A DNA stretch of 64,000 bases from Defluviitoga tunisiensis (GTDB lineage Bacteria > Thermotogota > Thermotogae > Petrotogales > Petrotogaceae): NCBI RefSeq assembly GCF_000953715.1, contig NZ_LN824141.1:1304501-1368500 (forward strand), given 5' to 3'. Of the stretch, positions 1 through 10,346 are shown piece by piece. Below the pieces are notes generated by a model that saw only the letters and a program-made list of their open reading frames with translations, did not search any database and was not told the DNA's origin. The position numbers and the translations under genes were made by a program. The stretch's first letter is position 1; each line of letters starts with the position of its first letter.

Positions 1-1392
1 CCCCCGAGTTAAAACAGTGTTCAATCGCGCAAAATGGTCTTCAATCAATGAATATTCTTTGTACCAAGGAATTTGATATCCGATGCTTGGAGGATAATCC
101 CTTTTTGCTTCCCCTTGCATTGATACCCAGGTAAGATGGTGTACTCTAACCGTAACTCCTAAAGCAGCTTGCCAATCTCCAGCTAGTTTGTACCCTCTAA
201 AATCGAAATCCCAATTTGTAACACCATATAATTCGCTTAGAACGCCTTCTCTTGCGTATTGATGCGCAGCGCTTTGAGCTTGTTTTGCTGTTGTAAATTC
301 TCTCCTATCACAAAGCATATCAATTCCTGGAAGTTGAAAAGATCGATACGATCTCATTGCTTCACCAACACACGCAGTTTGGGACTCTAACGTTGGTTCT
401 TCCATTAAATGACCTGTTAGCAAGATCCCGTGATTCTCACACCAATCTCCTATAGTATCAGCAAAAGCTTGGGTAAATCTTTCGGTTAAATGGTCGTGAT
501 ATCTATACCTCACTAAAGAGATTTGGTCGTTTGGTAACTCCCAGATCAATTCTGGCAAATGATCTAATATACTTTGATTGTAGGAGTTAAAATAACTTTC
601 TTCAAAATCATCTGTGAAAGGAAGAATTATCTCACTTTCATCTTCTGAAAATTGTAGATAACTTTTGCGTGTAAATTGCGGCTCATCTGTAAAAATCGCA
701 GGAATAGATTTACCAAAATCTTCTCCTAATTCTTGAAAATATTTTTCGTGAGTTATTTCCACAAACGTTTCTATCGCTCTTTTATTAAGAGTATCTACGT
801 AAGCTTGATTATTAAACCAAGGATCATCTGCAGCTATTTCAAGGTATGCATACCATATTTTGGAATTGTCTTTTGATTTTTCATTGTCTTTTAACCTTTT
901 GTAACGGGTTAGGTAACCATTTTCCAAAACAATTTCATATCTAGCTAGTAACTTTCTTTTTTTGCCTTGTTCTACTCTTTTGTTTGCTCGTAAATGTTCT
1001 ACAACTATTTCGGAATCGTTATAATAAATGGGGGTGAAAACAAGAAAGCGTTGTCTATATTGATCATCTTTTGTTACATATCCGCCTGCAAAACCAGAAG
1101 GCCATCTGTCTTCATCATACAACCAGCATAGCATATCTTCTTCTTTTGCTTTTTCATTACATAACTTAACTAAACTCATAAACTCATCACTTAAATAATC
1201 AACTGCTAAACCTGTTCGTGAATGAATATGAAATCCACCTATTCCCATGATTTTAAAGTTATCTATTTGCTCAAGCAAATCTTCTTTATTTAAACTTGAG
1301 TTCCAAGCCCAAAATGGTGCACCTCTGTATTCACTTGTTGGATTTTTAAATAATTCTTGCGATATATCTCGTTTATTTTTTGGATATAACAT
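1..1392 (-). CDS. Large glycoside hydrolase, GH106/alpha-L-rhamnosidase-like (N-terminal part only)
   Basis: The frame is open for 464 codons from an ATG at 1390-1392 and runs off the left edge, so the C-terminus and stop lie outside the window. AAAGGAG sits 9 nt before the ATG. Readable blocks in order are YRGAPFWAWNSSL near residue 20, GIGGFHIHSRTGL, DEDRWPSGFAGG, FTDEPQF, TGHLMEEPTLESQ, YGVTNWDFDFRG and WVSMQGEAKRDYPPS. This series is typical of large cytosolic hydrolases related to GH106 rhamnosidases; DEPQF and the GHLMEE segment probably carry acidic active-site residues. No signal peptide is seen. The substrate is not certain and another GH family of similar fold is possible. Its leader carries two palindromic repeats and the 25-nt motif shared with four other genes here. 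A DeoR regulator is divergent from it and could control it (inference). Confidence 0.7.
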   Translation of the reverse strand, partial: MLYPKNKRDISQELFKNPTSEYRGAPFWAWNSSLNKEDLLEQIDNFKIMGIGGFHIHSRTGLAVDYLSDEFMSLVKLCNEKAKEEDMLCWLYDEDRWPSGFAGGYVTKDDQYRQRFLVFTPIYYNDSEIVVEHLRANKRVEQGKKRKLLARYEIVLENGYLTRYKRLKDNEKSKDNSKIWYAYLEIAADDPWFNNQAYVDTLNKRAIETFVEITHEKYFQELGEDFGKSIPAIFTDEPQFTRKSYLQFSEDESEIILPFTDDFEESYFNSYNQSILDHLPELIWELPNDQISLVRYRYHDHLTERFTQAFADTIGDWCENHGILLTGHLMEEPTLESQTACVGEAMRSYRSFQLPGIDMLCDRREFTTAKQAQSAAHQYAREGVLSELYGVTNWDFDFRGYKLAGDWQAALGVTVRVHHLTWVSMQGEAKRDYPPSIGYQIPWYKEYSLIEDHFARLNTVLTRG

Positions 1393-1415
1393 GTTCTTTG
1401 TCTCCTTTCGTTATG

Positions 1416-1440
1416 TTTACTGTCTTTAAAAATTCTAAAA
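1416..1440 (-). promoter_or_regulatory. Conserved 25-nt leader motif upstream of the GH106-like gene
   Basis: On the minus strand this reads TTTTAGAATTTTTAAAG then ACAGTAAA, 7 nt before the AAAGGAG of the hydrolase gene. It matches the sat leader motif (13022-13046) at 22 of 25 positions. The same motif precedes the SD of the genes at 23578, 34980 and 47568. The TTTAGA/TTTAAA half-sites can form a short stem. The function is unknown. Confidence 0.6.
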
Positions 1441-1481
1441 TCAAAGTTATTTTTAATTTTTATAAAAAAGCTCTTTAACTT

Positions 1482-1626
1482 TTTTGATACTTGTAGCTAA
1501 GAAGGGTGAGGGCTGCGCCCTGTTACCCTCATAAATTCAAAAACAATAATTAAATTATGGCTTTTTAATACTTGCAGCTAAGAAGGGAGAGGGCTGCGCC
1601 CTGTTACCCTCATAAATTCAAAATTT
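1482..1626 (-). repeat. Two tandem copies of the palindromic leader repeat
   Basis: Two copies of a roughly 57-bp unit lie 81 bp apart (unit starts near 1487 and 1568). On the minus strand each contains a hairpin GGGT-AAC-AGGGC-GCA-GCCCT; in the copy at 1487-1543 the outer GGGT also pairs with a distal ACCC. The flanks match the 91-bp array at 34466-34833 (GAATTTAT before the stem, CAAGTA after it), so these are the same family in reverse orientation. They lie in the 5' leader of the GH106-like gene. No T-tract follows the stem, so it is not an ordinary terminator. Confidence 0.8.
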
Positions 1627-1748
1627 TATTTTGAGATAATTTTTATTTCTAAAGTACTTATTATGTTTTAATATATTAGAGTTTCATATGTAATTAATTA
1701 TTGGATTTAAAATAATAGATAGTATTTATTTGTAAAAAGTGGTCAATA

Positions 1749-1789
1749 TATGATGATCTTATGATATAATTTCATCATAATATATCATA
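1749..1789 (+). promoter_or_regulatory. Probable deoR-family promoter with overlapping operator palindromes
   Basis: A TATAAT at 1765-1770 is covered by two interleaved inverted repeats. TATGATGA (1749-1756) pairs with TCATCATA (1772-1779), and TATGATATA (1760-1768) pairs with TATATCATA (1781-1789). Palindromes over the -10 of a regulator gene suggest autoregulation by the DeoR protein encoded at 1929. No convincing -35 is seen. Confidence 0.5.
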
Positions 1790-1928
1790 ATGTCTTTGAA
1801 AACTAAAACGAAGCTAACTAAAGGTGTTTTGAGTTATATCAAGTTAGTCGACAATAATTTGATATATTCGAGTTTTTTGAAAGAAACACAATTATTAAAA
1901 TATTTAAAAGTATAAGGAGTGAGTTGTA

Positions 1929-2678
1929 TTGAACAAAATTATGAGGCAAGATAAAATATTAGAAATTTTACAAAATAGGAATTCTGTTAATTTGGATGAT
2001 TTAGCAAAAGAACTGAAAGTATCAATGGTGACAATTAGGCGAGATGTTGCAGAGTTATATGAAAGGGGATTAATAGAAAAGTTTTACGGCGGTATAAGAA
2101 AAAGGAATCATTTTACTGAAGCATTATTTTTTGAAAGAGTGAAAATTAATCAAGATAAAAAAGAAAAGATTGCAGAATTAGCATTGAGGTTTATAAGTAG
2201 AGATAGTACTGTTTTTCTGGATGCAAGTAGCACTTGTTATCTTTTAGCTAGAAAGTTAGCAGAAAGATATGAGTTTTTAAATATAGTTACTAACAACTTA
2301 TATACAGCCTTAGCACTTGCAGAAAACACGACTCATAATATAATAGTAATTGGTGGAACGTTAGATAACAAAAATGGGGTTACTATGGGAGTTATTCCAG
2401 AAAATATGATGAAGGAGATACGAGTAGAAAAAGCATTTTTCTCTTGTAGTGCATTTTCTGTGGATGAAGGAGCTTTTGAAAATCTACCACAAAGTGCTAG
2501 CATAAAGAAAATAGTTGGTGAAAATTGTGATGAAATATATATGCTAGTTGATAGTTCAAAATTTGATAAAAGATCGATCATGAAAACTTTCAGTATAGAA
2601 GAAATAGATAAGTTTGTTTCTGATTCATTTGATGAAAAGATATATAAAGTTTTCAAAGATAATTTTATATATCAATAA
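1929..2678 (+). CDS. DeoR-family transcriptional regulator
   Basis: 249-residue protein with the two DeoR parts. Residues 1-60 hold a winged helix-turn-helix (LDDLAKELKVSMVTIRRDV, then an ERGLIEKFYGG wing). Residues 75-240 are the sugar-phosphate isomerase-like sensor domain, with FLDASSTCYLLARKL and VIGGTL. Family members usually repress sugar catabolism genes and are released by a phosphorylated sugar. The TTG start at 1929 is chosen because AAGGAG lies 9 nt upstream; an ATG five codons in (1941) is poorly spaced. It sits between the divergent GH106-like gene and the convergent aglA gene, so it may control one or both (inference). The effector cannot be read from sequence. Confidence 0.9.
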   Translation: MNKIMRQDKILEILQNRNSVNLDDLAKELKVSMVTIRRDVAELYERGLIEKFYGGIRKRNHFTEALFFERVKINQDKKEKIAELALRFISRDSTVFLDASSTCYLLARKLAERYEFLNIVTNNLYTALALAENTTHNIIVIGGTLDNKNGVTMGVIPENMMKEIRVEKAFFSCSAFSVDEGAFENLPQSASIKKIVGENCDEIYMLVDSSKFDKRSIMKTFSIEEIDKFVSDSFDEKIYKVFKDNFIYQ

Positions 2679-2705
2679 GGGGCTTAAGTCAAGCCCCTTA
2701 TTTTC
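2676..2705 (+). terminator. Rho-independent terminator, probably bidirectional
   Basis: TAAGGGGCTT (2676-2685) pairs perfectly with AAGCCCCTTA (2691-2700) around a 5-nt loop and is followed by TTTTC. It starts at the stop codon of the DeoR gene and lies between two convergent genes, so it may also stop transcription of aglA. Confidence 0.85.
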
Positions 2706-2725
2706 ATTTAATTTTTCTAATTAAA

Positions 2726-4186
<1,461 letters not shown>

Positions 4187-4298
4187 TTATCTTTCCTCCT
4201 TGAGATTTTTTATTGGTACTTTCTAGTTTATTAAGAAAAAATTATTAACAAGATATAATTCATTATTTTCTCCTTTCAAAATGGTTATGCCTTTATTA

Positions 4299-4613
4299 TT
4301 AAATTAAATCTCCATATATTACGCCCATTTCTCAAGTGGATTTTCTTTCTACTAATCTTGGTGGAAGTGAAACTTGATCTGAAGAACAATATTATATAGG
4401 TATTTATTGGCTTCTTCTTCAAGAGATTCAAGAATTTGTGGGAAGTAAAGGTTTGAAATTTGAGACAATATAAATCCTCTTACATAGCTTTTGTTATTAA
4501 CAAAGCTTCGAGCTATTTTGTTAGGCTGATAGTTATATTTTTTGATATATTTGAGGACTTTTTTCTGACTTAAGGGTTCACATTCTTTTGTAACTTTGTT
4601 AAATATTAAGATC
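4299..4613 (-). pseudogene. LacI-family regulator remnant with internal deletion
   Basis: Minus-strand translation gives a LacI N-terminal piece without its first helix: LSQKKVLKYIKKYNYQPNKI, then ARSFVNNKSYVRGFI and FPQILESLEEEANKYLYNI. It ends abruptly in the ligand domain. A second frame directly after it reads DQVSLPPRLVERKST, a stop (TGA), then EMGVIYGDLI, which resembles a LacI C-terminal tail. Roughly 200 codons of the middle are gone, with a frameshift and a stop. It lies just upstream of aglA, the usual place for a repressor of a glucosidase gene. It cannot make a working regulator. Confidence 0.75.
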
Positions 4614-4668
4614 TTTCTTTAGCGGGCGTTCAATTTGCTTTTTAGGTAACACTGTTCTCTAAAAGCTG

Positions 4669-7600
4669 CTATTTCGGCTTCAAGATTAGTGTTTGCAGAT
4701 TCGCCAAAAAAGCATGAATTATAGGGACAACTAAAGTTGGATTATGCTTTAACTCTTCTTTTATAATGGCATCAATTTTTGCCATTGCCACTCCCTCTTG
4801 CATGCAAGTAAATGGACCAACGTGAAATATACCTGAAACTTTTTGTTGACTATTGGAAAGTTCGCCGTTTAAAAATTTTAGGAAAGTACCGATGACTAAA
4901 GGTGATTCACCCATAATGTCGCCATGATAACGTCGGCTGTTTTGCATGTCTTCAATAATTTTTCGTGGTGTGGGGACAATATGGCGTTCTTGTAGATGGT
5001 TACCAAATATTGTTTTGAATCGCCAGTCTACGAAAGCCATATATTTTTCAACAAAACCAAATATAAAGCTTGGGTTTCTTCTATTAGTTATGTACATTAC
5101 ATATTCTAACCATTCGGATATAGAACCTCTTATTATTTCTAATCTTTCTTCTTCAATTTTTTGTATGACATAGTCAGCATATGGATCATGCTGTCTAGTA
5201 TAAATTTCCCCTATATATAATACTAGTGGTAATGAATGTTCATTTGCACTAGGTGCTAATTCAGAGAAAATCTTAGTAGTTTCTCTGACCCATTTTTTCA
5301 AAAATTTATAAGATGCACCATGTTTTATAAGAAGGTTTTGTAGACTTTTCCATTGTTGATCACAAACCTCATCAAATTTTTTGAAATCATCACAATAAGG
5401 TCTAAATCTTCTTATTAAATCATCTCCCATATCAGCCATTTTAACTGCTCTGAAAATATAGAGAAGTGCACCTACTTTTGAAGTAAGTGTCTTGAATTGT
5501 TCTGGTACAACGATATCAAAATAGCCAACATCTGCAGAAGGGCTTATAAGATATATGCCTTCCATTCCTTCTTGTCTCAAGAATATTTTTATTACTTCTC
5601 CATATTTTCCAAATCGACATGGCCCAGCAGTGGTGGGTAAAAATAGAACAATATTTTCATTTATCCATTTTTTCCCTTTTTCTTTAGCCATTTCTTCCAA
5701 TTCTGCCATCACATCTCCTACTACACCACGTAATGGAAAACATACCTCTGTTGTAAGAAATCTATCTGAATATTCCTTTGATTTAGGGGTAGCTGAGGGT
5801 ATTACTTTTGATTCGATACCGTAATGTCTTAAGATTGAAACGCCCAAATTACTTGCTTCTCCCATGTAAGGAATAAGCCATAGTTTTTTACCTAGTTCAA
5901 GTTGTTTATTATGTTTTCCATTTGGAAATAAAACAAAGTTTGTCAAGTCTATATTCGTTTTAGGAGTTGCTTTTTTGACCAACCGTTCATGTGCTTCTGC
6001 ACGAGTAACAAAAGGAGCATTATTAGTCTGTGCATCAGTTACTAAGTGTAAGAAAGGTTTTTCTACTCTTTTGAATATTTCATCCTCATGATAGAATTTA
6101 ACTGAATCAGGGCCACATGCGAAATTCATCTGTCTTATTGGAAAAAGTTTTGGATGTTTTGCAACAAATATTGAAGCCTGAAGAATGTGGGAGTTTTGGT
6201 ACCAGTATTCGTTATAGGACAGATCGTCAATTGGAATATCCTTATAATAGTTCTCTAAAAATGTTTGGGGGATATATCTCATGCCTCTTTGTTTTGTGAA
6301 CATTGAACCTGATTGAGATGAAGCCTGAGGATCCAGTATAACATAATCGCGACCTAATCCTATATAACCGATTTCCCTGGATTTTTCTAATTCTTTTAAG
6401 AATCGTTCACCTTGCTTGTAGAGATCTTCTTTAAATTCAGTAACTTTTTTATCTGCAATATAGATAGCTTTCAAAATATCTTTTTTTGTAATGTTGTAAC
6501 CAATGCGTGTAAACTCTTCAAAAAGAGATTGAGAAGTTCTTTCATTATCTTTCCAATAAATAATGGGCAAAATTTCTCTTTGTGGTTGAAGACCAATAAT
6601 ATCTTGGATTAAGTATCCCTCAGCTTCGGTATATATACAGAATTTTCTGTATGGTTTTCTTTCTCTTATTTCTTCAATTGGAGCAGGATTAAAAAGATGC
6701 TTGATTCTATTATCCTTTGCAAGTAGGTCAGCATGTCCTAAAACCAATTTCATAGCGATACAAAACTCTGTGGGGGCTATATTTATGCCTCTTTGGGCGA
6801 TTTCTTCATTTGAAACCGGTGTAATAACAGGCATAAAACCTAATTCTCTTAGCAAAGCTCCAGCCCAAATTCCCATTTCTCCAAGAGTTATACCACTTCT
6901 GTGAATCCCTACTGTGGGAATACTTTTATCTTCTAATTTATTTAGTTGATCATAAGTTATTCCATTAAAATGCTTTTCAAATATATTATGATATATTTCT
7001 ACGTAATCTGTTCTTGTAACATTAACCCCTTCACTGTTTCCTCTGGGGCAAAAACCTCCAGTAATTATTTCTTCATCACCGATTGTAAATATTTTTAGTT
7101 TGCAATTTCTCATTTTACAGGAAAGTTGGCCATAATGTTCAGAACATAAAATTTCTTTCTTATCAAATGACATGTTTACAAATTCAAATCCTCTAAATGC
7201 TGATTGAACAATTTTATCCTTTTTTCTTGCTTCAATTATTTCATCTCTAAGAAAAAGTCCAGCTCCCCAAGCACCAAATAATTCTCTGTGAGGGTAAGCA
7301 TATATATCTTTACCTGTGACTTGTGCCATAGCAGCCAAAAAAGCCTTACCTAAAGCAGGGCCACCTTGGCATGAGCATTTGTTTTGTACATGTTGAGGCC
7401 CACCAACAAATTTATTGAAATAACTCGCTGCAGTAGATCTAACAATTGCAGCAGCAATTTCTTCTTTAGAAAAACCTTCTGAAATCAGTCTATTTTCTTC
7501 CATTTCCATGAATACGCCGCACGTGGAATCTATTATTGGTACAATCTCTGCTTTTAATGCAGCCTCTTGTAGAGTACTTTTCACATCTAAATCCAGTATT

Positions 7601-9087
7601 TGGGCCATATTTTCTAAAGTTTGTCCCGCTCCAGCCTGACAAGAGTAATTCATTCTTGCTTCTTTTATTTGGTCAGTTGCTTTGTTTCCATTAACCCTAA
7701 AAGAGGTAAATTTCATGTCCTGACCGCCAATTTCAAAGATAGTGTCTATATCAGGATCATGGAATTTAATGCCTTTAGCGTGACATGTAATTTCATCTAC
7801 CGCTCCATCTAAAACGAGATAGCCTTCTTTTTCAAGACGTTTCTTCAAGGATTGACTAATCAAAATTCTTTCATATAGTTTTCTTGCCGATCCTGTAGTG
7901 CAAATACCTTTGACTAAGTATTTATCCGCATTTTTTGATAGATATCTAAAAACTTCTTTTAAAGCACCTTCCGGATCTCCATGTGTACTAATATAAATCT
8001 TATCAAGAAGTTCTCCAGTATTTACATCTACAACTGCAGCTTTTGTAGTGGTAGAGCCTCCGTCAACGCCAATTGTAACTTCTTTTAACTCTTGATGTGG
8101 TGATTCGTTAATTTCATGTTCAAATATGTGGACTTTTTCAAGTGACGAATGAAGAGGTCCAGCGAAGAAACGTTTTTCTTTACTGAAATCTGTAATCTTA
8201 AAAAGTTGATTGAAATCCATAACAAAGGTATTATTCTTTTCAAGAGCCTTTATTGCTATACCAATCGCTGCGACTGCTGTGTGATGTTTTGGTCTCTTAA
8301 CATTCACACCACTTAAGTTTTTAACACTATTTAGAATATAGTTGCTGGAAAAAACTCCTCCAGTTGCAATCGCAGTTAAAGAAGAATCCAATTCTCTAGC
8401 TCCTAAAACATCATTTTTAAAGTTTCGTGCGACTGTTGTGTATAGTTTGGCTATCAAGTAAGGTTTTTGAGCCCCTTCATTTTGTTCATGAATAAGATCT
8501 GATTGAATAATAACTCCACATCTAGCGTTGAAACCAGATAATTTTGTAAATTCAGTAATTTCTGATTCTGCTTTTACAAATAATTGTTCCATCTGTTTTT
8601 GTTTTTGATAGGGATCTTCAATGTTGAAAAACTTAAGGTCATCTTTTAAGTATAACCTTCTTAACTGTTTTTCAATTAATATCCCTGAACCTCCACCACA
8701 TTTGCTATTGGCAGACCATTCTAAAAGGTTTATTTCATCTTCAACTACTGCAAGTCTCAAAAAATAAGAGTCTTTAGCTCCAATATGAAAGACATAAGAT
8801 GCGTTTGGTTCTAATAAAAAAACACCCTTTGGTATAGTTACACTTTCATAGTCAAATAAAAGATCTGGGAAGACTTTGTTGAAGTGTTGCGCACCTATGC
8901 CTGTAAATGAAGTTGAAATAATTTTATCGTCTAAGTTGGTTGTTAAATTATGCCAAATATTAGGAAGCATTTTCAAAGGTGTTCCAAAATGGGGTATGTT
9001 TTCCATCACATATACTAAATTCTTTTCCTGGTCAATAGCCGCTATTTGAATAGACGAAGAACCAATATCAATTCCTACATAATACAT
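4669..9087 (-). CDS. Giant acyl-CoA dehydratase activase-related protein (BadF/BadG-type, fused)
   Basis: 1472 residues. The first ASKHA ATPase domain begins YYVGIDIGSSSIQ at residue 2. A second begins VTIGVDGGSTTTKAAVVD near 335 and continues with FEIGGQDMKF, SCQAGAGQTLEN, STCGVFMEME, KCSCQGGPALGKA and LFGAWGAGLFLRDE near 640. The Cys in STCGV and KCSC are the likely ligands of a [4Fe-4S] cluster, as in 2-hydroxyglutaryl-CoA dehydratase activase. The remaining 800 residues look like a DUF2229 region and then an HgdB-like component. Such proteins couple ATP hydrolysis to low-potential electron transfer; the substrate of the fused form is unknown. The start at 9087 is chosen over an upstream codon because GGAG lies 11 nt before this ATG and the ATPase fold begins at once. 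It follows the alcohol dehydrogenase gene by 63 nt, probably in one operon. Confidence 0.85.
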   Translation of the reverse strand: MYYVGIDIGSSSIQIAAIDQEKNLVYVMENIPHFGTPLKMLPNIWHNLTTNLDDKIISTSFTGIGAQHFNKVFPDLLFDYESVTIPKGVFLLEPNASYVFHIGAKDSYFLRLAVVEDEINLLEWSANSKCGGGSGILIEKQLRRLYLKDDLKFFNIEDPYQKQKQMEQLFVKAESEITEFTKLSGFNARCGVIIQSDLIHEQNEGAQKPYLIAKLYTTVARNFKNDVLGARELDSSLTAIATGGVFSSNYILNSVKNLSGVNVKRPKHHTAVAAIGIAIKALEKNNTFVMDFNQLFKITDFSKEKRFFAGPLHSSLEKVHIFEHEINESPHQELKEVTIGVDGGSTTTKAAVVDVNTGELLDKIYISTHGDPEGALKEVFRYLSKNADKYLVKGICTTGSARKLYERILISQSLKKRLEKEGYLVLDGAVDEITCHAKGIKFHDPDIDTIFEIGGQDMKFTSFRVNGNKATDQIKEARMNYSCQAGAGQTLENMAQILDLDVKSTLQEAALKAEIVPIIDSTCGVFMEMEENRLISEGFSKEEIAAAIVRSTAASYFNKFVGGPQHVQNKCSCQGGPALGKAFLAAMAQVTGKDIYAYPHRELFGAWGAGLFLRDEIIEARKKDKIVQSAFRGFEFVNMSFDKKEILCSEHYGQLSCKMRNCKLKIFTIGDEEIITGGFCPRGNSEGVNVTRTDYVEIYHNIFEKHFNGITYDQLNKLEDKSIPTVGIHRSGITLGEMGIWAGALLRELGFMPVITPVSNEEIAQRGINIAPTEFCIAMKLVLGHADLLAKDNRIKHLFNPAPIEEIRERKPYRKFCIYTEAEGYLIQDIIGLQPQREILPIIYWKDNERTSQSLFEEFTRIGYNITKKDILKAIYIADKKVTEFKEDLYKQGERFLKELEKSREIGYIGLGRDYVILDPQASSQSGSMFTKQRGMRYIPQTFLENYYKDIPIDDLSYNEYWYQNSHILQASIFVAKHPKLFPIRQMNFACGPDSVKFYHEDEIFKRVEKPFLHLVTDAQTNNAPFVTRAEAHERLVKKATPKTNIDLTNFVLFPNGKHNKQLELGKKLWLIPYMGEASNLGVSILRHYGIESKVIPSATPKSKEYSDRFLTTEVCFPLRGVVGDVMAELEEMAKEKGKKWINENIVLFLPTTAGPCRFGKYGEVIKIFLRQEGMEGIYLISPSADVGYFDIVVPEQFKTLTSKVGALLYIFRAVKMADMGDDLIRRFRPYCDDFKKFDEVCDQQWKSLQNLLIKHGASYKFLKKWVRETTKIFSELAPSANEHSLPLVLYIGEIYTRQHDPYADYVIQKIEEERLEIIRGSISEWLEYVMYITNRRNPSFIFGFVEKYMAFVDWRFKTIFGNHLQERHIVPTPRKIIEDMQNSRRYHGDIMGESPLVIGTFLKFLNGELSNSQQKVSGIFHVGPFTCMQEGVAMAKIDAIIKEELKHNPTLVVPIIHAFLANLQTLILKPK

Positions 9088-9150
9088 AAGAGTAAATCTC
9101 CTTTCATAGTTAGATATTATTACATACAATATCTAACAGGGTTTATTTAG

Positions 9151-10128
9151 TTATTTATTAATATATGCGGCTTTCAAGAAAGGATGTTTATTACCGGATA
9201 TATATTCATTTATATCTTGTAGTGAGGCTTGATCTGTTAGTAACTTATGGAAAGGAAATTCTTTGCTGTTAATAATCTTGACAGCCTTTTGCATCGTAAA
9301 CGGATTAATATAAGAACCAGTAAGGGTAATTTCTTCACTATATATTTGAAAAGGTTCTAATTCTGTAGTAGTTAATCCTTTAGGGGTTACTCCAAAAACT
9401 ATAATTTTTCCTCCTTTTTTAACTAATGTATAGGCTAACTCTAGTCCAGATATACTTCCAGAGCATTCAATTACTAGATCAAATTCCTTGAATTTTTTGT
9501 ATTCTTGGGGGTGTACGATGTCAAAACCGAATTCTTTTTCTATGTAGGTTATTTTATCTTGTGAAATTTCAAATATAAGTTTTATACCAACAGAAAACTT
9601 GTTAAACAACATTGCAAAAATTAATCCTATAGCGCCTCCACCTATAATTGCTATATCATCAGTAAAGGAAAAATTTGACAAATCAATTCCGTGGATTATA
9701 CAAGAAAGAGGTTCAGCAAATAAGGCACTTTTTACATCTATGTTTTCGTTTAAAGGATAGATAAGATCATTTGGTACACTTAACAATTCAGCGAATCCAC
9801 CATTTCTATTTACACCAACAGCTTTTAAATCATCACATAAGTGTGGTTTACCTTCTCGACAGTATTTACAATATCCACAAGGTTTGTTTGGATCAACCGT
9901 TACTTTCGTTCCTTTCTCATATTTAGATGAATTGATTATTTCCCCTACTATTTCATGTCCTGGAATGATAGGGTAAGTTGCTAATGTTTCACCTTTATAG
10001 ATTTTTAAATCTGTTCCACAAACCCCACAACCTAGTATTTTAAGTAACGATTCATTTTCCCGTATTTCAGGGTCATCTTTTTCAATTAGTTCAATGTGAT
10101 GAGGTTCTGTTATATATAAAGCTTTCAA
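9151..10128 (-). CDS. Zinc-dependent medium-chain alcohol dehydrogenase
   Basis: 325 residues, slightly shorter than the usual 340-350. The N-terminal GroES-like domain carries the catalytic zinc motif GCGVCGTDLK near residue 33 and GHEIVGEI near 58. The structural zinc site is the four-Cys lobe CGYCKYCREGKPHLC near 87. A Rossmann loop IIGGGAIGLIFAM near 162 binds NAD(P). It oxidises or reduces an alcohol or polyol in the cytoplasm; threonine or sorbitol dehydrogenase subtypes cannot be separated by eye. The start is TTG at 10128, directly after AAAGGGGGAATAC. It is the first gene of a probable two-gene operon with the CoA-dehydratase activase-like protein and is divergent from pepF. Confidence 0.88.
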   Translation of the reverse strand: MKALYITEPHHIELIEKDDPEIRENESLLKILGCGVCGTDLKIYKGETLATYPIIPGHEIVGEIINSSKYEKGTKVTVDPNKPCGYCKYCREGKPHLCDDLKAVGVNRNGGFAELLSVPNDLIYPLNENIDVKSALFAEPLSCIIHGIDLSNFSFTDDIAIIGGGAIGLIFAMLFNKFSVGIKLIFEISQDKITYIEKEFGFDIVHPQEYKKFKEFDLVIECSGSISGLELAYTLVKKGGKIIVFGVTPKGLTTTELEPFQIYSEEITLTGSYINPFTMQKAVKIINSKEFPFHKLLTDQASLQDINEYISGNKHPFLKAAYINK

Positions 10129-10346
10129 AGTATTCCCCCTTTGATTTTAATATAAATAACAAAAATGACAAGACCTGTTTCAAGTTATTTTTAAACTAAC
10201 ACTATTATATTACATTTTTGTCAAAATAAATAGACATGATTTACATAACGAACTAAAAAACTCAAGAATTATGCTATAATGTTAAGGTAAGATCTTCTTT
10301 CATTCAAAACTGCTAAATATCAATAAAATAAAAGGGGGCAATTTTA

